A stretch of DNA of 64,000 nt from JBBDMU01 sp040905685 (lineage in GTDB: Bacteria; Bacteroidota; Rhodothermia; Balneolales; Natronogracilivirgulaceae), in NCBI GenBank assembly GCA_040905685.1, contig JBBDRB010000113.1, positions 7,072 through 71,071 on the forward strand, written 5' to 3'. Position 1 is the stretch's first letter, and each line of letters starts with the position of its first letter. A program made the translations under genes and the position numbers. Below the pieces are notes generated by a model that ran no database searches, was not told the DNA's origin, and worked only from the letters and a program-made list of their open reading frames with translations. Shown here piece after piece: positions 9,524 through 16,702 of this stretch.

Positions 9524-9572
9524 CCGGCACTGCTTAATAAGAATTCTAACCCTAATATTTAAGACCGAACCT

Positions 9573-10424
9573 TTGCCTCTTCAATTTAATGAGTACTACC
9601 ATGGAACTACCGGCCTGACGGTCGGGATCACGAAGCTTTTGTTTTCCGAACAGTCGGAATTCCAGCTTGTGGAGGTTTACGAAACCGATTCATGGGGCAA
9701 TATGATGGTTATCGACGGTATGGTCATGCTGTCGGAAAAAGATGAGTTTGTTTATCATGAGATGCTGACCCATGTGGGGCTGTTCAGTCATCCCGATCCC
9801 CGGAAAGTACTGATTATCGGTGGCGGGGACGGGGGCACGGCCAGAGAGGTCCTGAAGCATCCGTCCGTGCAAACAGCAGATCTGGTGGAAATTGACGAAA
9901 CGGTGGTCCGCGCCGCAAAGCAGTACCTGCCGGATGTGGGACATTTTGATCATCCCCGCCTCAACGTGATCTATGAAAACGGCTTAACCTTCGTCGCCCG
10001 TGCTAAAAATCAATATGATGTTATTATTATCGACGGTTCCGATCCCGTCGGACCCGCTGTTGATCTTTTTACGAGGGAATTTTATCAGAATTGCCATCGC
10101 GCCCTGACGGAACAGGGGGTCCTGACGGCCCAAACGGAGAGTCCCTGGGTTCCGGCCTATCACAACAGCATCAAGACCCTGTTCAGCAGTCTGGATGAAA
10201 CCTTCAACACATCCGCCATGTATCTTGGATTTGTGCCCCTATACCCGGCCGGGATGTGGTCGTTTGCTTTTGCGGGAAAAGGCGTTCATGCCCTGGCTCC
10301 GGAAGTCCTTCATCGGGTGAGCTCGGCAGGCGCTGTCCTGCAGGACCTGAAATATTTTAATGCCGAAGTTCATGCCGCTTCATTTGCGCTTCCAAATTTT
10401 GTTCGTGATATTCTATTTCGATAG
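9573..10424 (+). CDS. speE: Spermidine synthase / aminopropyltransferase
   Basis: A 283-aa aminopropyltransferase with an N-terminal beta domain and a Rossmann-like domain. Signature stretches are VIDGMVMLSEKDEFVYHEML, VLIIGGGDGGTAREVLKHP (decarboxylated-SAM binding) and IIIDGSDPVGPAVDLF with the catalytic Asp. The start is TTG 9573, which gives the expected PLQFNEYYHGTTGL N terminus; no ATG fits. It is the third gene of the polyamine cluster. Because the cluster makes agmatine rather than putrescine, the acceptor could be agmatine (the Thermus/Thermococcus route) instead of putrescine. The sequence alone does not settle this. Confidence 0.93.
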   Translation: MPLQFNEYYHGTTGLTVGITKLLFSEQSEFQLVEVYETDSWGNMMVIDGMVMLSEKDEFVYHEMLTHVGLFSHPDPRKVLIIGGGDGGTAREVLKHPSVQTADLVEIDETVVRAAKQYLPDVGHFDHPRLNVIYENGLTFVARAKNQYDVIIIDGSDPVGPAVDLFTREFYQNCHRALTEQGVLTAQTESPWVPAYHNSIKTLFSSLDETFNTSAMYLGFVPLYPAGMWSFAFAGKGVHALAPEVLHRVSSAGAVLQDLKYFNAEVHAASFALPNFVRDILFR

Positions 10425-10554
10425 AAACAATAGAGATACCGTACACTGCTTATAATTTTTATGGACAAAATTAGGTGCATTATTTTTGACGTATCTTCCA
10501 TATATTTATTTTCAGGCAGCAGCCTGCTGTTCCTTTTTAAAAATGGATGTATTT

Positions 10555-11331
10555 ATGAAAAACTACCTGCTACCGTGTTTTGTGCTTTTCCTGTTATTCA
10601 CCGCCTGTTCCAAAACGGAAATAGAAACGGCAGAAGCCGGTGAAAATATTTTTTATGAATTACGTATATACGATGCCGCCCCGGGCAAGCTTGACGATCT
10701 GCATGCCCGCTTCCGTGATCACACCATGGATCTGTTCGAAAAGCATGGCATGGAAAATATTGGCTACTGGGAACCCATTGAGAACCTGGAAAGCCAGCTG
10801 TATTATGTGCTGGCCTACCCAAACCGGGATGCGCGGGAGGCCTCCTGGGAGGCCTTTCTCTCCGATCCGGTATGGATACAGGCTAAGGGCGAATCCGAAA
10901 CTGATGGCGGGCTGGTGGCCGGGGTTCAATCCGTGTTTCTTACGGCCACGGATTATTCACCGCCCATTGCACCCTCCGTTTCCGAAAATCCGAGGATATT
11001 CGAATTTCGGACCTACAAAGCCAGTGACGGTAACCTGGGCCGGCTCCACAGCCGTTTTCGGGACCATACGATCGATCTTTTCACCAAGCACGGTATAGAG
11101 CATTTTGGCTACTGGAGTCCGGTGGATGCCGGCAAAGGGGCAGACGATACGCTGATCTACTTTATTACCCACAGAAATGCAGAGGCCCGTGACGCCTCCT
11201 TCAATACCTTTCGGTCCGACCCGGCATGGGTTACCGCAAGGGATGATTCTGAAGCCCGGGCCGGTGGTTCCCTAACGATGAGTGTGGATCCGGTCATGAT
11301 GAGAGCCACCGATTATTCTCCGGCAAAATAA
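10555..11331 (+). CDS. NIPSNAP-family lipoprotein with two tandem domains
   Basis: The N terminus (MKNYLLPCFVLFLLFTAC) is a lipoprotein signal with the lipobox Cys at residue 18. Two copies of a NIPSNAP-type ferredoxin-like domain follow. The first begins FYELRIYDAAPGKLDDLHARF and the second FEFRTYKASDGNLGRLHSRF, each with an FRDHT-(M/I)-DLF-x-KHG motif and a DPxW motif. NIPSNAP proteins have no firmly assigned enzymatic role. ATG 10555 is chosen because it begins the signal peptide; the frame is open further upstream. It lies downstream of the polyamine cluster but is separated by 130 bases. Confidence 0.82.
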   Translation: MKNYLLPCFVLFLLFTACSKTEIETAEAGENIFYELRIYDAAPGKLDDLHARFRDHTMDLFEKHGMENIGYWEPIENLESQLYYVLAYPNRDAREASWEAFLSDPVWIQAKGESETDGGLVAGVQSVFLTATDYSPPIAPSVSENPRIFEFRTYKASDGNLGRLHSRFRDHTIDLFTKHGIEHFGYWSPVDAGKGADDTLIYFITHRNAEARDASFNTFRSDPAWVTARDDSEARAGGSLTMSVDPVMMRATDYSPAK

Positions 11332-11415
11332 ACACCTTTCTGCTCAGCCCGATAAGAGCCTATCGGTTACCGGCAAGGTCACTTTTTGGCGTTACGAAAG
11401 GTTTCCAGTTCGCGC

Positions 11416-12510
11416 ATGCAGATATACTCCGATCCAGGCAAAGACCACCCGACACCCAAGCCGCATCCGGGTAGCTACGAATGGTGGTATTTTGACGGGA
11501 TCAGTGATGATCTAAAGTATTCATTTGTCATCATATTCTATCAGGGAAATCCCTTCTCGTCCAGGTATATGAATAGCCTGTCCCAGAATAAATCCAGGGC
11601 TTTGGCTGAGGCCTATCCGGCAATGAGCATTTCGGTTTATGAGCATAACAAGCCCATTTTCTACAGTATGAGTGAATACCCTGCGGATCAGTGCCTTTTC
11701 TCCACCGAACATGTTAACATACGCATCGGGAACAATACCCTGTCGGCCCGCCGGGAGAGGGGAAGCCTGAGCTGCCGGTTGACCCTGGCGGAGACCTTGC
11801 CGTCGGGGGACACGCTGAGTGCCGATCTGTCTTTTGAGAGCAGGGATATTCCCGTTGACCTGTTAACCGAAAACGTGGACAGCGGTGAGGGCCCCATGCA
11901 TTCCTGGAACCTGATACAGCCCGAAGCCCGGGTAAACGGGCAAATCGGTGTTTCTGAAAACGGCCGGATCAGCCGGTGCGTCCCTTTCGCAGGGACAGGC
12001 TATCACGATCATAACCTGGGCAGTGAACCCATAGACAGGAAATTTGCTGACTGGTACTGGGGCCGGTTCCACTTTGACGCGGGGACCTTTATTTTTTACA
12101 TCATGAACACGGCAAGCGGACGCGTGTGCAGGGCATGGCTAATTGACCCGGTTAACGAGAAAGGGGTAATGAAGTTTGATCAGGTCTCGCTCAGTGAACC
12201 ACAGCTTAACGGTTTTCTGCTTTCATCCAACCGTAAGCTGGAATTTACCAATAGCGAAGCACAGGTTTATATCCAGCTGGACCACAGTCTGGACTCCGGT
12301 CCGTTCTATATGCGATTTTCCGCCCAGGCTGTTATGCATTCGACGGTTCAGCATATGATAGCCCGAAAGCAGGGGATTACCGAATACTTAAGGCCTTCGC
12401 GGATCCATTCCCGTATATTCCGGCCCCTTGTAAATATGAGGCGGCGCTATGTAGGGGAAAAGCCGCACTGGGTGCAACGCTCACCCCGGCTTTATCGCTG
12501 GACGTGGTAG
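11416..12510 (+). CDS. CrtC/AttH lipocalin-like protein (carotenoid 1,2-hydratase family)
   Basis: The 364-aa protein carries the family hallmarks GSYEWWYFDGISDD near the N terminus and a His-rich YHDHNLGSEPID motif about two thirds along, followed by DWYWGRFHFDAGTFIFY. This is the fold of carotenoid 1,2-hydratase and of the AttH-like domain. Members hydrate carotenoid double bonds or act on other lipophilic substrates. No other carotenoid gene is in the window, so the substrate is open. No signal peptide is seen. ATG 11416 is preferred over an upstream TTG. The gene is convergent with an acyltransferase gene, only three bases away. Confidence 0.72.
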   Translation: MQIYSDPGKDHPTPKPHPGSYEWWYFDGISDDLKYSFVIIFYQGNPFSSRYMNSLSQNKSRALAEAYPAMSISVYEHNKPIFYSMSEYPADQCLFSTEHVNIRIGNNTLSARRERGSLSCRLTLAETLPSGDTLSADLSFESRDIPVDLLTENVDSGEGPMHSWNLIQPEARVNGQIGVSENGRISRCVPFAGTGYHDHNLGSEPIDRKFADWYWGRFHFDAGTFIFYIMNTASGRVCRAWLIDPVNEKGVMKFDQVSLSEPQLNGFLLSSNRKLEFTNSEAQVYIQLDHSLDSGPFYMRFSAQAVMHSTVQHMIARKQGITEYLRPSRIHSRIFRPLVNMRRRYVGEKPHWVQRSPRLYRWTW

Positions 12511-12513
12511 TCG

Positions 12514-13158
12514 TTATACGAGCCTCTCGTAGTTCAGATCCTCCCTGCAGGATTCCATCCTCAGGCGAACCAACAGTTCATTCAGCGTGTCCTCAAGGGC
12601 GAGGGTTTTGTTGTTCCGGGTCAGGTGTTGCTCTATTCTGACGGGGTTTCCGGTCTTGATGAATAAATCGGGTTTGTCTGAAAAAAGCGTATGCTGGTGC
12701 AGGGCGATGGGCACGAAATCAACTCCTTCACAACGCTCATGGAGCAAGCCGATGCCCTTTTCGAAGCGGAGCGGCATGCTGGGATCGGAAATAACCCCCT
12801 GCGGATAAATAAACACGGAAGTGCCTTTCTGCTTTAACAGCTCCGCGGTATACAGCAGGGCAGCGACGGCTTTCCTGGAACGGGTCCGGTCGATGGGATA
12901 AGCCCCTATTTTTTTAAAAAATGGATGCTTTTCCAATTGCCGGCTATCCATAACAGCCTTGGCCTGCTGATGGAAGCGAAATTCATTCAGCAGCAGGGGA
13001 ACCAGCCCGTCCCACCAGGAATTATGATTGAGGAAATACAGCGTGGCATGGCCGGTGCCGGGGTAATAATGCTGATCCAGCCACACCCGCCTGAACCTGC
13101 GGTAAAACAGCAGGTTCACATAATACCGGAAAAAAAAGATAAAAAGGGGAGATATCAT
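12514..13158 (-). CDS. PlsC-like 1-acylglycerol-phosphate acyltransferase family protein
   Basis: A 214-aa membrane-associated acyltransferase. The catalytic NHxxxxD-type motif is FLNHNSWWDG (block I). Block III is FIYPQGVISD and block IV is VDFVPIAL. A hydrophobic N-terminal helix (MISPLFIFFFRYYVNLLFY) anchors it in the membrane. It may acylate lysophosphatidic acid or another lipid acceptor; the divergent sequence does not fix the substrate. The gene is convergent with the CrtC-like gene and divergent from the O-methyltransferase gene. Confidence 0.8.
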   Translation of the reverse strand: MISPLFIFFFRYYVNLLFYRRFRRVWLDQHYYPGTGHATLYFLNHNSWWDGLVPLLLNEFRFHQQAKAVMDSRQLEKHPFFKKIGAYPIDRTRSRKAVAALLYTAELLKQKGTSVFIYPQGVISDPSMPLRFEKGIGLLHERCEGVDFVPIALHQHTLFSDKPDLFIKTGNPVRIEQHLTRNNKTLALEDTLNELLVRLRMESCREDLNYERLV

Positions 13159-13229
13159 GAATCGTAATTTTGTACATTTACCGCATACGCCCGCTTAACT
13201 AATCATAGTAAAAACACCTTACAATTCAT

Positions 13230-13862
13230 ATGCCTCTTATTGACCCTGATCTCAGCCGGTATGCCTATGAACATACCACGCCTGAATCTTCCCTGTTAAC
13301 GCAACTGATAGAAAAGACGCAGAGCGAGCTTGAATACAGCGAAATGCTCAGCGGTCGGGTGGAGGGCCGGTTTCTGTCTATGCTGGTAAAGATAAGCGGT
13401 GCCAGGAATATACTGGAAATCGGCATGTTCACCGGGTTTTCAGCATTAATGATGGCTGAGGCCCTGCCCCCGGGTGGAAAGATCATCACCTGCGATGTCA
13501 ACGAGTATTACGCTGGAATCGCCCGAAGCTTCTTTGAGCGCAGTCCCCACGCGGATAGAATCGAGGTCCGGATCGGTAAGGCCGTCGAAACGATACCATC
13601 GCTTTCCGGACCCTTTGATCTGGCCTTCATCGATGCCGATAAGGACCTTTATCCCGATTATTATAAACTGATCCTTCCGAAAATTTCAGAAGGCGGGATG
13701 ATTATCCTGGATAACGCCCTGAGGTCCGGCGAGGTTCTCAAGCCGGAAACCAGGCAGGCTAAAGCCATCGACAGGGTGAACAAAATGATACAGCAGGATG
13801 ACGACGTTGAAAATGTTTTACTGACCGTACGGGACGGCATACAGCTGGTCCGGAAAAAATAA
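13230..13862 (+). CDS. Class I SAM-dependent O-methyltransferase (CCoAOMT-like)
   Basis: A 210-aa protein of the caffeoyl-CoA/catechol O-methyltransferase family. SAM-binding motif I is ILEIGMFTGFSALMMAEAL, followed by KIITCDVNEYYAGIARSFFE. The metal-binding stretch is DLAFIDADKDLYPDYYKLIL with its Asp residues, then GGMIILDNALRSGEV. Bacterial members act on varied catechol-type or small aromatic substrates, so the substrate is not assigned. It is convergent with the toxin-antitoxin pair, with a 7-base gap. Confidence 0.9.
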   Translation: MPLIDPDLSRYAYEHTTPESSLLTQLIEKTQSELEYSEMLSGRVEGRFLSMLVKISGARNILEIGMFTGFSALMMAEALPPGGKIITCDVNEYYAGIARSFFERSPHADRIEVRIGKAVETIPSLSGPFDLAFIDADKDLYPDYYKLILPKISEGGMIILDNALRSGEVLKPETRQAKAIDRVNKMIQQDDDVENVLLTVRDGIQLVRKK

Positions 13863-13869
13863 TGACCTC

Positions 13870-14244
13870 TTAACCCAGGCCCAGCAGCAAAGACAGGGTT
13901 TCCTCAACTTCATCCATTTTGGCAGGAGAGGCCAGGCCGGCAAAGGTCTGTACCCGGTCCAGCGGGATCAACCTGATGTTTTCACATTGTATATAACCGG
14001 ATCGTTTGATATCGACATCCTTCCGGTCGATCGGAATATGGGACACTATTCCCAGGTTTTCAAATTCTATGGGGACTACGATTAAAATATCCGCACTTCC
14101 AGCGTTGATCTGATCAACGGAGATGACCAGACAAGGCCGCGTGACCATGGTCTGATGATTTTTGGGAGGATCAAGCTGGGCCCACCATATTTCGCCCCGG
14201 GACGGCCTCCGCTCAGGGGCAGGGGATGACTTCTTTGCTATCAT
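13870..14244 (-). CDS. MazF/PemK-family toxin (endoribonuclease)
   Basis: A 124-aa type II toxin of the MazF/PemK fold. It has the N-terminal RRPSRGEIWWAQLDPPK (the conserved GEIWW..L segment with active-site Arg), TRPCLVISVDQIN, and the later GYIQCENIRLIPLDRV block with the conserved threonine/serine replaced by a Cys-Glu-Asn context. It is translated after the antitoxin gene with a 4-base overlap (14241-14244), the classic arrangement. MazF toxins cut mRNA at short motifs. The cleavage site cannot be predicted from sequence. Confidence 0.9.
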   Translation of the reverse strand: MIAKKSSPAPERRPSRGEIWWAQLDPPKNHQTMVTRPCLVISVDQINAGSADILIVVPIEFENLGIVSHIPIDRKDVDIKRSGYIQCENIRLIPLDRVQTFAGLASPAKMDEVEETLSLLLGLG

Positions 14245-14501
14245 TCTTTTATACCTACTTTTATACCCAGGCTTTTTCTTCGTTTTTGATCCTGTATTAT
14301 TTCCTCTTCGGCTTTTGCAGCCTCCCTGACCTCTTTCAGGCGCTGGTTGGACTTATTAAAATCCTCATAAAACAGATCTTTACGCATCTCATTAACGGCC
14401 AGATCGAATACTTCAAACAGTTTGAGACCCTGGTCCCGGGCTATTTTTTTTGCCAGCGTATGGGTCCGGCGGCTTATGCGGGTCGTAATAACTTCACTCA
14501 T
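14241..14501 (-). CDS. Antitoxin of the MazF-type pair
   Basis: An 86-aa basic and acidic mixed protein directly upstream of the toxin. Its N terminus (MSEVITTRISRRTHTLAKKI) looks like a ribbon-helix-helix DNA-binding strand plus helix. The C-terminal half is charged and probably flexible (FNKSNQRLKEVREAAKAEE), the part that would wrap around the toxin. Such antitoxins usually repress their own operon. Position and overlap carry most of the assignment. Confidence 0.78.
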   Translation of the reverse strand: MSEVITTRISRRTHTLAKKIARDQGLKLFEVFDLAVNEMRKDLFYEDFNKSNQRLKEVREAAKAEEEIIQDQKRRKSLGIKVGIKE

Positions 14502-14716
14502 AATAGAAATATATTAGGTAGGGGTTAAGATGTTTAAATCTCTTAATTTTTTTCTTGCATTGCAAGTGAACAAGATAAAGCCGGTAAAATCGAATGAAGG
14601 AAACTTTATAATTTTATCTAAGAATAAGTATCTTTAAGGCTGTTTCCGGAATAAGACCTGAGGTTAATCCGTTACATGGATTTTGATTTTAAACCTGAAT
14701 ACGATTCGTATTTATT

Positions 14717-14890
14717 ATGCTTAAAGTTCCTCAACATAAAAAATTTAATTATCAGTACCGGTATTTTAAACCTACACGTTCTAATCCGGGCAGACGAATA
14801 AAATTTAAGCGAATTTCAAGGCGCGGGCAGGCCGGGTCCATTCTATTGTATGCATTATTGTTAAGTTTCGTACTCTGGCTTCTGGTATAA
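14717..14890 (+). CDS. Small basic single-pass membrane protein (57 aa)
   Basis: The ORF starts at ATG 14717 and reads MLKVPQHKKFNYQYRYFK at its N terminus. It is rich in Arg and Lys in the middle (RRIKFKRISRR) and ends in one hydrophobic helix (SILLYALLLSFVLWLLV) just before TAA. It lies immediately upstream of mutL. Small basic tail-anchored proteins with a YxYxPRYY-like N terminus occur near mutL in Bacteroidota, sometimes misnamed riboflavin synthase subunit beta; that comparison is from memory. The preceding stretch 14502-14716 is AT-rich and shows no other gene. Confidence 0.6.
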   Translation: MLKVPQHKKFNYQYRYFKPTRSNPGRRIKFKRISRRGQAGSILLYALLLSFVLWLLV

Positions 14891-14916
14891 GCCGTATCAC
14901 CCCATTTTCATAGTTT

Positions 14917-14922
14917 AAGGAG
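14917..14922 (+). promoter_or_regulatory. Strong Shine-Dalgarno-like AAGGAG ahead of mutL
   Basis: AAGGAG at 14917-14922 lies just after an in-frame TAG (14911) and just before the conserved MutL N terminus. It is one of the few good SD sites in the window. It indicates initiation within a few codons downstream, where only ATA, ATC and GTT codons are found, with no ATG, GTG or TTG. Confidence 0.6.
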
Positions 14923-14925
14923 ATA

Positions 14926-16689
14926 ATCGTTAAGTCCATCATCAAAACTCTGCCGCCGGAGATAGCCAATAAGATTGCGGCCGGAGAAGTTGTGCAACGC
15001 CCGGGTTCGGTTGTTAAAGAATTGCTCGATAACGCTGTCGATTCCGGGGCCGGCCACATTAAGGTCATCGTTCAAAATGCGGGACGAACGCTTGTTCAGG
15101 TCATCGATGACGGCAGCGGAATGTCGAAAGAGGATATTCCATTTTGCTTTTTACGGCATGCGACCTCAAAGATTCATACGGCCGAAGACCTATACAACAT
15201 TCGCACTCTTGGCTTTCGCGGTGAGGCCATGGCCTCCATTGCTTCGGTCTCCCAGATAACATTAACGACCAAGCGCATGGAAGACGAAAGCGCACATGAA
15301 TACGAAGCCTGGGGAGAAGAGGTAAAGCGGTTTGAACCGGCTGCTGCCGACAACGGGACTTCCGTAGCGGTGAGAAACCTGTTTTTTAATGTACCTGCAC
15401 GCCGGGCTTTTTTAAAAACCGATGCTACCGAGTTCAGGCATATTCTCATCACATTCCAGCAAATTGCTCTGGCCAATCAGCATATTGGTTTTGAGCTTAT
15501 AGACGGTTCCGATGTGATCTACCGTCTGCCTGCCCAGCCGCTGCATCAGCGAATAGCCGATGTATTCGGAAAGCGGTACAAGGCCAGCCTCATACCCCTT
15601 GAGGAAAAAACCAGCATAGTCTCCCTGAGGGGATACATCGCCGATCCGAAACTGACCAAGAAAAGCAGGGGGGAGCAGTTTTTGTTTGTTAATGGCAGGC
15701 CCTTTATGCACAGACACTTGAACTATATCATCCAAAATATTTATACCAACTGGATACGTCCTGATGAATATGCATTTTACGCCTTGTTTTATGAAATAAA
15801 GCCGGAACTGATCGACGTGAATGTCCATCCGGCCAAACTGGAAATCAAGTTTGAGGATGAACGCGGTGTGGCCGCCTTAACCCGCTCCATTATCAATAAG
15901 GCTTTGAACGAACGCATGCAGGTTCCGTCAATGGAAAAGCTGTCGGACGGGGATTATCAGGGCTATCAGAGGAAAAATGATTTCGAGGCGGGCTTTTCCC
16001 CGCAACGATCTTCCAAGCTCCGCCCTGATCTTACGGCATCTTTATACGGCAATACGGTCTCTGAAGCGAAAACTGACGGAGCCGGAACGCAGAACCAGCC
16101 CGGATTGAATCTGGACAGCAAAAAAACAGGGGATGGGTTCTGGCAGCTTCACGATCAGTATATTTTGTCACAGACTCTCAGCGGCATATGCATGGTTGAC
16201 CAGCATGCTGCACACAAGCGCATTATCTATGAAAAAGCGATTCATGCTTCGGAAAGCGGACTGCCCAGTACCCAGCAGCTGCTGTTTCCCCAGTCGGTTG
16301 AGTTTTCAGCCTCCGATTTTATTCTGCTCAAAGAGCTCCGGCCGGATATGGAGCGAATGGGCTTTAACCTGCAGCTTTTAAGCGGCAACACGGCCATGAT
16401 AATCGGATTGCCTGCCGATATTCAGGTGGGCAATGAACGGCACCTGCTAGAATCCATTCTTCAGCAGTACCAAAGCCTGTCGGCGGGCATGAAACTGAAC
16501 GGCCGCGAGAAGCTGGCCCTGGCCCTGGCCAACCGGTCGGCCATTCCCAAAGGCAGGAAATTAACCCAGCTTGAAATGGATGACCTGATGGACCAGTTGT
16601 TTTCCTGTGAAGAGCCTTACTTTGATCCTATGAAAAAGCCTACGATTTTGTACATTCCACTGGATGAAATCCGTTCAAGGTTTAGTTAG
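14926..16689 (+). CDS. mutL: DNA mismatch repair protein MutL (non-canonical start)
   Basis: GHKL-ATPase mismatch-repair protein. The conserved N terminus TLPPEIANKIAAGEVVQRPG is encoded from about 14947. The first canonical start in frame is GTG 14992, which would cut off that motif. The in-frame TAG at 14911 and the SD at 14917-14922 leave ATC 14926 (or GTT 14929) as candidates, so the start is uncertain. Catalytic VVKE and Mg-binding LLDN residues, GFRGEAMASI and the transducer domain follow. The C-terminal motif reads DQHAAHKRIIYE, with Lys where endonuclease-type MutL has the first Glu, and the last motif is FDPMKKPT. The gene ends with TAG at 16689. Confidence 0.9.
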   Translation: MVKSIIKTLPPEIANKIAAGEVVQRPGSVVKELLDNAVDSGAGHIKVIVQNAGRTLVQVIDDGSGMSKEDIPFCFLRHATSKIHTAEDLYNIRTLGFRGEAMASIASVSQITLTTKRMEDESAHEYEAWGEEVKRFEPAAADNGTSVAVRNLFFNVPARRAFLKTDATEFRHILITFQQIALANQHIGFELIDGSDVIYRLPAQPLHQRIADVFGKRYKASLIPLEEKTSIVSLRGYIADPKLTKKSRGEQFLFVNGRPFMHRHLNYIIQNIYTNWIRPDEYAFYALFYEIKPELIDVNVHPAKLEIKFEDERGVAALTRSIINKALNERMQVPSMEKLSDGDYQGYQRKNDFEAGFSPQRSSKLRPDLTASLYGNTVSEAKTDGAGTQNQPGLNLDSKKTGDGFWQLHDQYILSQTLSGICMVDQHAAHKRIIYEKAIHASESGLPSTQQLLFPQSVEFSASDFILLKELRPDMERMGFNLQLLSGNTAMIIGLPADIQVGNERHLLESILQQYQSLSAGMKLNGREKLALALANRSAIPKGRKLTQLEMDDLMDQLFSCEEPYFDPMKKPTILYIPLDEIRSRFS

Positions 16690-16702
16690 GTTAAGGGACA
16701 TC

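Noticed and set aside
10516..10540. CAGGCAGCAGCCTG followed by a T run after speE as a terminator
   Set aside because: Only a five-base stem and the T run is six bases away; too weak to call.
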